A DNA stretch of 64,000 bases from Planctomycetota bacterium. Lineage in GTDB: Bacteria; Planctomycetota; B15-G4; SIAN01. The notes beneath the pieces were generated by a model. The model ran no database searches and was not told where the DNA came from. It saw only the letters and a list, made by a program, of their open reading frames with translations. Shown piece by piece: positions 1 to 8,847 of this stretch. The translations under genes were made by a program, and so were the position numbers. How positions within the stretch are numbered: position 1 is the stretch's first letter; each line of letters starts with the position of its first letter. The DNA is taken from the NCBI GenBank assembly GCA_028289345.1, contig JANQQL010000017.1, forward strand, positions 60,840 to 124,839, in the 5' to 3' direction.

Positions 1-128
1 AGTCTGTTCTCCCTCCCGACGCTTTCGAATGGGTGACTGATGGGTCGGCGTCCGAGTGCGCCGGTGGGGCATGAGGGAGCGGATCCGGTGATGCCGTCCG
101 TGGATTGATCCGTCCGCGGGGGTTGGGT

Positions 129-659
129 CTATTTCGGAGAACCGCCACCCATCGGATACTTGACCAACTGGTGGTGGGGAATCTCCACGCCTTCGGGCGC
201 GAAGGTGCCGTTCAACGACAGGCCTCCCGGAAGCGGTTCGTACAGCTCGATGGAAATCTGTGAGATCGGGAGCTGAATGGGTCCCAGCGACTTCCCGGTG
301 TTGGGAGTCAAGGAGGCGACGCAGAGGATCGGCCCGGCTTCGTCATCGACGTGTTCCAGGGGAACGTGTTCTTCCGAATCATCGGTGACGAAGTTCTCGA
401 TCGCTTGCTGATGAGTACCACTGTAGTACCAGTCGATGGTGGCCTCTTTGTCTTCGAACCAGGCGAAGATCACGGTCTTGCCGCTTTGGGTGTTGGCCGT
501 TTCGACGCCGAGGCAGCCGGGGCTTTCGTGGAGGCCGGCGACCAAGGCGCCACCCAAGTCGTGCATGGACCCCTCCTCAGGGGAGGCGGGTCGGGGGGCG
601 GCGAAGGCGACCGAGGCCGCGGCGGCAGCGAGGCCGAGTCGAACGAGCGTCGTGGTCAT
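129..659 (-). CDS. Hypothetical secreted protein, 176 aa
   Basis: I do not recognise a family. The N-terminus has a short basic start followed by an alanine-rich hydrophobic stretch (about residues 5-21), consistent with a Sec signal peptide cleaved near an AFA-type site. The mature part is acidic and contains a region reading like a small alpha/beta domain (VIFAWFEDKEATIDWYYSG). The ATG at 659 is preceded by a GGAG ribosome-binding site about 8 nt upstream. It lies 143 bp downstream of the kinase gene on the same strand and could be cotranscribed with it. The function is unknown; the envelope location is an inference from the signal peptide only. Confidence 0.75.
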   Translation of the reverse strand: MTTTLVRLGLAAAAASVAFAAPRPASPEEGSMHDLGGALVAGLHESPGCLGVETANTQSGKTVIFAWFEDKEATIDWYYSGTHQQAIENFVTDDSEEHVPLEHVDDEAGPILCVASLTPNTGKSLGPIQLPISQISIELYEPLPGGLSLNGTFAPEGVEIPHHQLVKYPMGGGSPK

Positions 660-802
660 CGGAATTCTCCAAGGGTTGAAGTCAGGTCTGACTCAGGCTC
701 TTCCGTGGGCCGCTTTTCGCCGGAGAAAACTCGAGTTTTTTCTCTGACTGGCCGCGGGCGCTCCCCGGCAGGCATCGCCAATCCCTCGGGTGGGCGACTG
801 GC

Positions 803-3799
803 TCAGTTCTCTCGAGAGGGAGTGAACTTCAGCACCCGTTCCCACAAGTCCTCCCATTCCCCGTTGGCCAGGAGTCCGCCGGACCGTGTCGCTCGAAAAG
901 TTGGATCTCGTAGCAGGCCCCGAACCAGCGCGGAGGCTTGCAGAGTGTTGAGTTCCGCCAGGTGGTCCACCTCCCATTGAACCCACTGGCGTGCTCGGGG
1001 CAGCCATTTCTCCGCGGCCGACCGATCCCCGGCTTGGGCAAATCGCAACGCCGTCCGTGCTGCGTCGAGCAGGGCTCCTTCTCGTCGGGCCGCTCGCAAG
1101 GCCATCGGCGAGCGAGTGCAGCGATCCCAGACCTGGAGTGCGGACTGCCAGTCGTTCTCGTATTCCAGGAGCTGAGCGAGCAACGTTTGTTCTTCGAGTC
1201 GAGTGGGAAGTTCACCGCTCTCGCGGAACTTCGTCAGGTGAGATTCCGCGAGCAACAAGTTTCGGCAATGGAGTGCCCACTCCACCGAGGGGGGATGGTC
1301 CGGCGCGCGTCGGAACATCCGCAGCGCTTCTTCGTAGCGGCCCTGGTCCAAGAGGGTGCGTGCCCACGGAATGCGCAACTCGGCCGGTTGCTTCCACTGG
1401 GTCGCCACTCGTTCGCAGATCGCTTCCGCTTCTTCGGGCGGGCCATACTGGCGGAGCTCTTCGAGAATGCGTGCCACCGGGGTGACATCACGAAATCGGG
1501 GGAGAGCTTCCTTCAGGCCTTCCTTGGCCGACACCACATCCCCGAGACGTCCCTGCAAATCGGCCCACTCGGCAGTGACTTCCCAAGGAAACGGAGTGTC
1601 GCCTTCGAGCGATTGGTAGAGCTTCTCTGCGTCTGCCAAATCTCCCAGGCGATCGAGGCAGCGGGCGTTCTCGAGCCGGCTCTTCCACAACTCAGGGGCG
1701 AGCTCTCGAGCCTTGGTTGCGGCGTTCATTGCCCCAAGCCATTCCCCCGATTCGCGCAAGCATCGAGACAGTCCACACCAGCCCGCCGGGTCTTGGGGGT
1801 TCGCAGAGACCGCCGCCGTGTAGTAGCGAGCGGCCTCTTCCCATTGTGGCGGGGAGGTCCGGGTCAACCATTCCCCGAGCTGAAAGCTGCACTCGACCTG
1901 GTCGCTGAATCGATGGTACTGGGAGCGGAACAGATGAACCGATTCTTCGAGTTCCCCAAAGTCCGCCAGAATGAACCCCAGGTACAGGATGTTTCGGAAC
2001 TCGAATTCGTCGATCCCGGGGCCCTGAGCAATTTCGAGAAGAGCCTGTCTCGACCCGTTTTTCATGGTGGCTGCGCGGATCCGTACTCGAACTGGATCGG
2101 GATCGACCGAGGCCAGAATGCGAAGCCACTTCTGGTAGCGGGTTCTTTCTTCCTCCGGGAGCCCGTTTGGGTGGCGCATGGTCTCCACTTCGGTGCGCGC
2201 GTAGGCGAACATCGCATCCGCGAAAACCATGCGCAGTCGGCTGTTGACCATTCGTTCGATCAAAGCCTGCTCGGACATCGTGTCGAAGTCCAGACCCGCA
2301 CTCAGAAAGGTCTCACGAAACTTCTCGGCGACTTCTTCCATGGGCAAGATCACCCACAGGGCCGGCAGCTCTTCCAGCTGGGTGTAGAGTCGGTTGCCTT
2401 CGAGGCTTTCGGATTTGGCATTCGTCATGCGGGTCCGCAGCTCGGCCAGACGCGATTCGAGCGTGTCCAGCTCTGGATGAGCAGTGAGGACTTCCGCCGT
2501 GTGCTCGAGACGGCTTTCTACTTCGTTCCAAGAAAGCTCGAGGGCCTCGCGATTGTTCGGGGGGAGCTCCTCGGCCGCAGAAAGCCGTTCCGTCGTCAAT
2601 TGGTAGCGAAGCTCGAACCTGGTTCGAGCGTCGGCGAGGCGCTCATCCCGTTGCCGCTGGTTGCGCATCCACCAAGTGCCCGCCACCGCCGTAATGAGCA
2701 CGATGCACGCTGCCAACCAGAACGTGACGCGGCGTCGACGGACCTCTTCGCTAGCCTTGCCTCGTGCCTCCGCGGCGCTCAGCTCGGCTTGATGGGTGCG
2801 CTCCGCCATGGACGTCAGGTACTGCTCGACTTCCGCGGCGACCCGGCTGGCGTCCGCTGGTCGCTCCTCCGGATCTTTCGCCAAGCAGCGTTGCGCCAGC
2901 GACACCAAGGCAGCGTCCGCCGCGCAATGTTCGAGGCGCTCCCACGCATCCTCCAAGCGAGCATTGGTTGCCGCGATGAGCGTGGATCGGGAGTCGCCGC
3001 GGTACACGGGGCTTCCGGTCAAGATCTCGCACAGCATGGAACCGAGGGCAAACACGTCGGCACGAAGATCCACTTCGTCGAGTTTGCCTTGGGCCTGCTC
3101 CGGGGACATGTAGGCCGGCGTGCCCATGACCGAGCCGGGTTGAGACACGGCGCCGGACGCGTCCTCCGGGACCTCGGGGAGGCCTTCGGCTCCCGGAGCC
3201 TCGGAACCCTCGGTCAAGATCTTGGCAAAGCCCCAGTCCACCACCTGCACTTCGCCGAACTGCCCGAGCATCACGTTCTCGGGCTTGAGATCGCGATGCA
3301 ACACTTGGCGCGAATGGGCATAGGCGATGGCTTGGCAGACCTGCTCGAAGATCTTCAGGAAGCGGGAGAGGTCGTGCTCGGGGTCCCGACGGCCCTTCAA
3401 GTGTTCGGCGAGGCTTTGGCCTTCGAGGAGACGCATGGTGAAAAACGGCTCGCCGCCGTCTTCGAATCCCATGTCATAGATGGGGACGATGCCGGGGTGT
3501 TGGAGCCGTCCACCGATGCGTGCTTCGCGCAAGAACCTTTGCACCATTGCCGGGTTGCGGGCGTGCAGCCGGTGGAGAGTCTTGACGGCAACGGTTCGCT
3601 CGAGGGTGAGGTCCTCGCCTTGACGAACGACCCCGACGCCTCCGCGGCCCAGCTCTTCGCCGATCTGGTAGCGATCGCGCTCGTTCCGGGATGGGTCCGG
3701 GGGAGTTGCGGCCCGGGGATCGGCGAACGCAGCACGGAGGGCGTCATCGAACCCGGTGGGTTCCCAGTCGTCCTGAGGGAGATTTCGGTCCTCGGTCAT
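803..3799 (-). CDS. Transmembrane Ser/Thr protein kinase with TPR region (pair A kinase)
   Basis: A 998-aa Hanks-type kinase. The kinase domain covers about residues 44-330, with a glycine loop LGRGGVGVV (50-58), the ATP lysine in AVK (73) and the catalytic loop HRDLKPEN (Asp170). The metal motif is DWG instead of DFG (188-190), and GTPAYMSPEQA marks the activation segment. One membrane helix (about 359-378) separates it from a long C-terminal region with tetratricopeptide-like helical pairs, such as the segments around YYTAAVSANPQDPAGW. The topology is probably a cytoplasmic kinase with an extracytoplasmic TPR sensor, or a membrane-tethered TPR scaffold. The ATG at 3799 has AAAGGAA upstream. 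It follows an ECF-type sigma factor gene by 143 bp on the same strand. In planctomycetes such pairs are thought to couple kinase signalling to sigma activity; the partnership here is inferred from adjacency. Confidence 0.93.
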   Translation of the reverse strand: MTEDRNLPQDDWEPTGFDDALRAAFADPRAATPPDPSRNERDRYQIGEELGRGGVGVVRQGEDLTLERTVAVKTLHRLHARNPAMVQRFLREARIGGRLQHPGIVPIYDMGFEDGGEPFFTMRLLEGQSLAEHLKGRRDPEHDLSRFLKIFEQVCQAIAYAHSRQVLHRDLKPENVMLGQFGEVQVVDWGFAKILTEGSEAPGAEGLPEVPEDASGAVSQPGSVMGTPAYMSPEQAQGKLDEVDLRADVFALGSMLCEILTGSPVYRGDSRSTLIAATNARLEDAWERLEHCAADAALVSLAQRCLAKDPEERPADASRVAAEVEQYLTSMAERTHQAELSAAEARGKASEEVRRRRVTFWLAACIVLITAVAGTWWMRNQRQRDERLADARTRFELRYQLTTERLSAAEELPPNNREALELSWNEVESRLEHTAEVLTAHPELDTLESRLAELRTRMTNAKSESLEGNRLYTQLEELPALWVILPMEEVAEKFRETFLSAGLDFDTMSEQALIERMVNSRLRMVFADAMFAYARTEVETMRHPNGLPEEERTRYQKWLRILASVDPDPVRVRIRAATMKNGSRQALLEIAQGPGIDEFEFRNILYLGFILADFGELEESVHLFRSQYHRFSDQVECSFQLGEWLTRTSPPQWEEAARYYTAAVSANPQDPAGWCGLSRCLRESGEWLGAMNAATKARELAPELWKSRLENARCLDRLGDLADAEKLYQSLEGDTPFPWEVTAEWADLQGRLGDVVSAKEGLKEALPRFRDVTPVARILEELRQYGPPEEAEAICERVATQWKQPAELRIPWARTLLDQGRYEEALRMFRRAPDHPPSVEWALHCRNLLLAESHLTKFRESGELPTRLEEQTLLAQLLEYENDWQSALQVWDRCTRSPMALRAARREGALLDAARTALRFAQAGDRSAAEKWLPRARQWVQWEVDHLAELNTLQASALVRGLLRDPTFRATRSGGLLANGEWEDLWERVLKFTPSREN

Positions 3800-3942
3800 C
3801 GTTCCTTTCTCGCGCGCCGAGCCATTTTCGCGAATGGAAAATCAGAGGAGTGGGAGTTTCCGGCCGGATTCTCTCGCGGCAGGTATCGTGGGGCGGGGGC
3901 ACGGTGCAGAGGGGGGCCGGGTTCGTGGCACCAAGGACCCAA

Positions 3943-4629
3943 TCAGAGCAGGGAAATCAGCTCTTCGGCTTCTCGCTTCGCCGCGGCAGGGGCTCCCGGG
4001 TGATAGAAGGCGAGGACTTCGAGCAGGGCGTCTTTGAACTCCTGGCGAGCCCGGGCGTAATCGTGATGAAGCTTGGCCGGGTCTTCCTCCCATTGTTTCG
4101 CGATCTCGCGAATGGGCATCCCGTTCTGGAAGCGCAGGCGCAGCAAGTCCCAGCGTCGCGATGTCTCGGTGCCATTCTGTTCCGCGTGACGGCGCATGAG
4201 CTCCGATGCCTCGCGTAAGACGCTTTGCGCCCAGTTTCGATCGAACTCGCGGGACAGGGTTTCTTCGTCCGCCGGTAGCGCGTCGAGGTGTGGTGTCGTC
4301 GAGCCCGATCCGGTGCGCTCCCTTTGCTTGGCGGCGCGTTGCTCGGCGCGTCGCGCCACATTGCGGACGACTCCATACAGGTAGGAACGAAAGCTGTGTG
4401 AGGCGGAGGGGGCGACTCCTTCCAGCGCTCCTTGGTTGCGAAAGCACTCCACGAAGACCTCCTGAAGCGCGTCTTCCACTTCCGCGCTGAGCGAGGAGTT
4501 CTTCCAGCGGTTGGCCAAATAGGCGCGGATCAACGGTGCGTAGCGCCGGGCGAACTCGTCGCGGTCCGCGGCCGCGCCGTCCGAAGCGCTCCGAATCATC
4601 GTCCAGCAGGTGGAACGGGAAGGGTCCAT
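3943..4629 (-). CDS. ECF-type RNA polymerase sigma factor (pair A)
   Basis: A 228-aa sigma-70 family protein. Region 2 is visible in the segment from RRYAPLIRAYL to EDALQEVFVECF and the following SFRSYLYGVVRNVARR. Region 4 is the C-terminal helix-turn-helix around LLRLRFQNGMPIREIAKQW. The open frame runs upstream to 4998, but that part overlaps the divergent carbinolamine dehydratase gene antisense and has no family similarity. The ATG at 4629 is therefore chosen; its Shine-Dalgarno is weak (GGAA). It probably directs transcription of a small regulon, with activity linked to the kinase encoded just downstream. No separate anti-sigma factor is adjacent, as is usual for kinase-linked ECF groups. 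Confidence 0.88.
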   Translation of the reverse strand: MDPSRSTCWTMIRSASDGAAADRDEFARRYAPLIRAYLANRWKNSSLSAEVEDALQEVFVECFRNQGALEGVAPSASHSFRSYLYGVVRNVARRAEQRAAKQRERTGSGSTTPHLDALPADEETLSREFDRNWAQSVLREASELMRRHAEQNGTETSRRWDLLRLRFQNGMPIREIAKQWEEDPAKLHHDYARARQEFKDALLEVLAFYHPGAPAAAKREAEELISLL

Positions 4630-4734
4630 GGGGGAGTTCCGGGTTGGCGAAGCTATGCTCCACGGCGAATCTAGCAACCGGCCTAGCGACCGGCGACGTG
4701 CCAAACTTTGCCGCATCCCTCCGAAGACGATCCC

Positions 4735-5067
4735 ATGTCCGATCTCGCCAAGCAAGAATGTGTGCCGTGCCGGGGTGGTGTGCCTCCGCTTCCCGAGGAA
4801 CGCGCCCAGGAACTCCTGGCCCAGGTATCCAACTGGACCATCGAAGCGAGTCACCACCTGGCCAAGACTTACCCGTTTCCCGACTTCGTCCAGGCGCTGG
4901 CTTTCGTCAATCAGGTCGGCGACTTGGCGGAACAGCAGGGGCACCATCCGGATTTGCACCTCGCTTGGGGCAAAGTCGGGGTGCAGATCTGGACCCACAA
5001 GATCGACGGGCTGACCGAGAGCGACTTCATCCTTGCGGCGAAGATCGACAAGATTGCGGAATCCTAA
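4735..5067 (+). CDS. Pterin-4a-carbinolamine dehydratase
   Basis: A 110-aa protein of the family that dehydrates 4a-hydroxytetrahydrobiopterin during pterin recycling. The signature is clear. There is an N-terminal CVPCRGGVPPL element (about residues 8-18), then the active-site motif HHPDLHLAWGKV (about 71-82) and the C-terminal GLTESDFILAAKID segment. The length is typical of the family. I use the ATG at 4735; an in-frame TTG at 4708 is possible but has no ribosome-binding site advantage. It is divergent from the sigma factor gene, with about 105 bp between starts. No phenylalanine hydroxylase is in the window, so the physiological partner is unknown. Bacterial members are often annotated as moonlighting pterin proteins. 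Confidence 0.93.
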   Translation: MSDLAKQECVPCRGGVPPLPEERAQELLAQVSNWTIEASHHLAKTYPFPDFVQALAFVNQVGDLAEQQGHHPDLHLAWGKVGVQIWTHKIDGLTESDFILAAKIDKIAES

Positions 5068-5106
5068 TCCGGATCCCTCGTGAGTGATCGCTTGCCCGGA
5101 TGGTCG

Positions 5107-6498
5107 CTAGGGGGATGAGGGGCGCTGGGCGAACAAAGTCTTGCGCAGCCAGCGGTACACCAGGGCCGCGACGACGCTGACGCCGAGCAGTTGGATCACT
5201 CGCCAGGCGATGTGATCCACCACGTCCTCGGCTTCCTGGCGAGTTTGCTGGACCGTCGCTTGGGCTCGCTCGTCCAGCGCTTGCAGCTCCGGAGCCACCG
5301 CCAGCTCGCGGACGTCTTCGACCAGTGCGCGAAGTTCCCGGGCCGCTCGACTGACTTGTTCCGCCGAGCTTCCGTACTCGCGAATGTCGAACGACGAGGA
5401 CGCTTCTTCCGGGCTTGCGGGTGCGGAGTCTGGAGCCTCGCTTGTCGCCTCCTCGTTTCCCAGTCCAAAGGCGCGGGCGGTGGCTTCCCAGGCGATCCCG
5501 GCTTCCGTGACCTGGGTCGAGACCTGTTGCAGTTCCTGACCCAGCGCGCGGGCTTCCTGAAGCGTCGCCGTCGCCGCGATCGAGGCGGTCTCCAATTGAC
5601 GCAGAGTGGGTTGCAAGCTGGCTTGGCTGGATTCCGCTTCGGCCAGAATGCCGCGAAGCTCTCCCGGCAATCGGTTCCATTGTTCGGCCAAAGACTGGAA
5701 TGATTGGGCGATCGTTTCGACCGAGCGTGTCCAAGTTTGGGTCGTGGCGCGTTCTTCCAGGTCGAGCAGAAGCAGTTCGGCTTGCCAGGTCAGCTGTTCG
5801 GGATAGGCCTCGGCGATGTGGGCGAAACGGTCTGCGACGACGGTGAACTCGCGGATCGCCCGAGCGCCTTCATCGATGCCGGAGAACGGGCTGATCGAGG
5901 GAAGCTTGAACTTGGTGAGCCAGCTGCGTTGGGAGCTGGGCCCCAAATGAGACAGTGACGTGCGAGTGATGTCGCCCACCGTGGTGTGACCCGGGTTTCT
6001 TGCCACTTCTTCTTGGATGAAACGCTCGGCTTCTTCGAACTGGGAATCTTTCAGGAAAGACCGTCCCAGGTCTTCGATCCTCTGGTTCAGGGAGATGGCG
6101 GCATCCTCGAGTTCCTGGCGGAATGGTTCCGGGATCCCTTCACTGCTGTGGACGAAGCGATGATGCATTTGTTCGGTCAGCAGCCACAGGTCGAAGAAGG
6201 CGACCTGAGGTGGTTCCAAGCGAGCGGATTCTCGACAAAAGGAAACGGTCTCGATGCGCCAGATGAGTGCCTGGCGCTGGATGTTTCGATCGGCGCTGTT
6301 TGCGGCGATCGAGCGACTTGTCTGGTCTACGGTCGTGGCAAAGAAGTTGGCGAAGCCGCGCACTCTTTCGCGCAGCTTTTGTTCGGTGAAGGAGGAGGTC
6401 GCCTCTCGTGGTATCACTTGGGGAGGGCGGACGATTCCACACGAGCTGCACAATCCCAACAGGAGAGCGGTGACTCTTCGCGTCTTGCCGATGCTCAT
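5107..6498 (-). CDS. Coiled-coil envelope protein with C-terminal membrane helix, function unknown
   Basis: A 463-aa protein from the ATG at 6498; an in-frame ATG at 6528 would add 10 residues without a better signal. The N-terminus has a basic patch (GKTRR) and a hydrophobic run ending in LGLCSSCG, compatible with a lipoprotein or secretory signal. The middle is long and helical, rich in Gln, Glu and Ala. Stretches such as TLRQLETASIAATATLQEARAL suggest coiled coil. A low-complexity Ser/Glu/Ala/Pro linker follows, then a predicted membrane helix near the C-terminus (VIQLLGVSVVAALVYRWL) with a basic tail. It could tether the outer and inner membranes. I found no known domain. It is convergent with the dehydratase gene and divergent from the M48 protease. 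Confidence 0.75.
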   Translation of the reverse strand: MSIGKTRRVTALLLGLCSSCGIVRPPQVIPREATSSFTEQKLRERVRGFANFFATTVDQTSRSIAANSADRNIQRQALIWRIETVSFCRESARLEPPQVAFFDLWLLTEQMHHRFVHSSEGIPEPFRQELEDAAISLNQRIEDLGRSFLKDSQFEEAERFIQEEVARNPGHTTVGDITRTSLSHLGPSSQRSWLTKFKLPSISPFSGIDEGARAIREFTVVADRFAHIAEAYPEQLTWQAELLLLDLEERATTQTWTRSVETIAQSFQSLAEQWNRLPGELRGILAEAESSQASLQPTLRQLETASIAATATLQEARALGQELQQVSTQVTEAGIAWEATARAFGLGNEEATSEAPDSAPASPEEASSSFDIREYGSSAEQVSRAARELRALVEDVRELAVAPELQALDERAQATVQQTRQEAEDVVDHIAWRVIQLLGVSVVAALVYRWLRKTLFAQRPSSP

Positions 6499-6574
6499 CA
6501 CGACACTCCGTATCCAGGCTGCGGGCAAACCTGCCGTGGTAGGATACGGTGTTCTCGACCAGACCGGAGCGACG

Positions 6575-8092
6575 ATGAGTGGACGGAGGACCGATCAGTT
6601 GGCGATCGTGACTGCAAGGACCAACGCGAAGAGGGCCTCCGCGAGGAAGAGCGAGCGAAGCCGATCCGCAGCAACCAGGTCGTTCCGAGCGAGACTTGCT
6701 CGACCTGGCTTCGGAGTTGTTTTCTTGGCGGTTCTGCTCGGTGCGGGAGCCTGCGTCACGGACAAGGTGACCGGGGAACGACAGTTCTCTCTCGTGAATT
6801 GGACGGTTGAACAAGAGCTGGCCATTGGGAAAGAAGCCGCTCCCAACATCGAGTCGCAGTTCGAATCGATCTGTCTCGACCTTGAGGCTCAGGAGTACTT
6901 GGGAGAGAGGGTCCGCGAACTGGTCAGTCGCAGTCCTCGCCGCAACGAGCTGGATTTCCATTTCAAGATCTTGAATTCCTCGGTGCCCAACGCGTTTGCC
7001 TTGCCGGGGGGATTCACCTACATCACGCGCGGGCTCCTCGCCCAGCTCGAAAGCGAGGCCCAGTTCGTGTCGATCATGGGCCATGAACTGGGGCACGTGG
7101 AGCATCGCCACGCCATGGACAATCAGTCCAAGCAGCGTGTCGTGGGAATCCTGACCTTGCCCTTGCGTCCCTTTGAGTTCGTCGGCGATCAGCTTCCGGT
7201 GGGTTCTCGGGTGGTCAGCTTTGCCACTGGGATTGCGACGGCTCCTGCGACCTTGTACCTCACCAGTCACAGCCGTGCCCAGGAGACCGAGGCCGACGAG
7301 CGGGGGGTGACCTTTGCCGTGGAGATGGGGTTCGACCCCCGCGATGCGGCCCTGACGTTCGAGCTGTTCGACCGCCTCGAATCCCTCTCCGACGTCGATG
7401 ACACGCCGTCTTGGCTGCGCACCCATCCGATGAACGACGATCGCGCCAAGGACATCCAGGACTTCATTGCCGAGCGGTATCCGTCAGTTCTGAAGGAGGG
7501 AGCCCAGTTTCGCTCGTCCACGCCCGAGTTCGATCAGATCCGCGATCGCTTCCGAGCCCGGGCGCCGGCCTACGCGGCCTACGATCTCGCGGTTGCTTTG
7601 GTGGCCGAAGAAGAGCCGGACTGGGAGCGCGTGGGCGACCTTTTGGTCGGCGCTTTGAACGCGGTTCCCGAAGAGCCGTTGTTTCATATTGCGGCGGGCG
7701 AGATCGCCCTGATTCAGGAGGACTCGGAGACGGCGCTTTACGCGTTTCTGCACGCCCTCGAACTGTACGGTCGATTCGATGGCGACCGTCCCGCCGACTC
7801 CGACCCGGATCACACCACTTGGCCCGGGGAGTCCCATTGGAAGGTTCACTTCTACCTGGGCATTCTTCAGCTCGAGGTTTCTGCGGCCCGCGCTGCCGAA
7901 CAATTCCGCTTGGCCTGCGAACGCTTTCCCATGCACGCGGTCAGCTGGTTCCTCTTGGGGCAGGCCTTGGAGCAAACTTCCGAGTTCTCCCAAGCCATCG
8001 AGGCCTATGAACACGTTCTGGAATTGACCGATTCCAGCTTGGAACTTCACGAACAGGCGCAAGCCAGAGTTCGCGAGATCGACACGGAGTGA
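6575..8092 (+). CDS. M48-family zinc metalloprotease, lipoprotein, with C-terminal TPR
   Basis: A 505-aa protein of the M48 peptidase family (BepA/LoiP-like envelope quality-control proteases). The zinc-binding HExxH is in MGHELGHVEHRHA (about residues 168-180). The preceding NAFALPGGFTYITRGLL block is typical of the family, and the third metal ligand is expected in the ETEADERGV segment. An N-terminal arginine-rich stretch leads into a hydrophobic helix ending in LLGAGAC, a lipobox, so the mature protein is probably membrane-anchored. The C-terminal third carries TPR-like repeats (EQTSEFSQAIEAYEHVL). I chose the ATG at 6575 with GGAG upstream; the longer frame overlaps the divergent neighbour. 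Likely role: degrading or maturing misfolded envelope proteins. Confidence 0.92.
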   Translation: MSGRRTDQLAIVTARTNAKRASARKSERSRSAATRSFRARLARPGFGVVFLAVLLGAGACVTDKVTGERQFSLVNWTVEQELAIGKEAAPNIESQFESICLDLEAQEYLGERVRELVSRSPRRNELDFHFKILNSSVPNAFALPGGFTYITRGLLAQLESEAQFVSIMGHELGHVEHRHAMDNQSKQRVVGILTLPLRPFEFVGDQLPVGSRVVSFATGIATAPATLYLTSHSRAQETEADERGVTFAVEMGFDPRDAALTFELFDRLESLSDVDDTPSWLRTHPMNDDRAKDIQDFIAERYPSVLKEGAQFRSSTPEFDQIRDRFRARAPAYAAYDLAVALVAEEEPDWERVGDLLVGALNAVPEEPLFHIAAGEIALIQEDSETALYAFLHALELYGRFDGDRPADSDPDHTTWPGESHWKVHFYLGILQLEVSAARAAEQFRLACERFPMHAVSWFLLGQALEQTSEFSQAIEAYEHVLELTDSSLELHEQAQARVREIDTE

Positions 8093-8216
8093 CCGGAGGG
8101 TCGCGACTTTGAGAGATCGAGCCGTGCGAGGCGTCGCTCAGAGGTTGGTGTCGCGTTCGGCTTGAAGGTCTTGAACGGGGAACCGGCGTCGGCGCGCGGC
8201 GAGACCGCTGACAGCC

Positions 8217-8567
8217 TCAACGCTCACTCTGGGCGGAAGGGCGTTCCCCACGATGCTCTCCGTCGACATGAATTCCTTCTTCGCTGACGCGCACAGTTGC
8301 CCCACCCGCGACAGTTCCGTAGTGACGGTCGCCCCATGAGATCGCGCCGTCTTCGTGGATGGAGAGCGGGTGACCGAGGATCTCTCCGATTTGGCCTGGA
8401 CTCACCTCTCCCTCCTCCGCTTCGAGATCGTGGGCGATCCCGTCGTCGACCAACAACTTCACTCCCAAGGGGCCGAGTCGCACGTTCAGCAGGCGTCCGC
8501 CACAGGCGGTGAGGAGCAGCAAGACTGCCACGGACACCCAGGAGAGCTTTGCGCCGGAAACGTTCAT
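8217..8567 (-). CDS. Small predicted lipoprotein, 116 aa
   Basis: The N-terminus has a hydrophobic helix (SWVSVAVLLLLTACGG) ending in LTAC, a good lipobox, so the protein is probably acylated and anchored. The mature domain contains a patterned beta-rich sequence (ISWGDRHYGTVAGGATVRV). I recognise no family. It stands alone between the M48 protease and the Ig-like lipoprotein, both on the other strand. Confidence 0.7.
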   Translation of the reverse strand: MNVSGAKLSWVSVAVLLLLTACGGRLLNVRLGPLGVKLLVDDGIAHDLEAEEGEVSPGQIGEILGHPLSIHEDGAISWGDRHYGTVAGGATVRVSEEGIHVDGEHRGERPSAQSER

Positions 8568-8847
8568 TCAACTTCCTCGTCGTTTGCGGTCTGCGGGGTC
8601 TAAGAAACTCAGGAAATCTTGATGAGGGGAAGCCGCGACCCACTCACGCAGAACTTGACCCGGATCGCCGTCGAAGTTCCAGTGATCTTTTCAGAGGAAG
8701 GCGCGAGGCGCTAGCCCGTTTGGATCAGGTGAGATAAGATTCGCCTCATCCTTGCCTCTCGTTCTCCCGGTTCCAGTGAAACCCAGAGAACGACCTCCAC
8801 CGAGTCTCGAGTTTCAGTGTTGCTCAATGGTCCCGGAGGAATCATCG

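Noticed and set aside
938..4003. Long plus-strand open frame of over 1000 codons
   Set aside because: It is antisense to the pair A kinase, has no domain or ribosome-binding site, and reflects the codon bias of the real gene. Similar shadows exist opposite htpG (25887-27848), the FG-GAP gene (32267-34270) and the pair D kinase (52961-54712).
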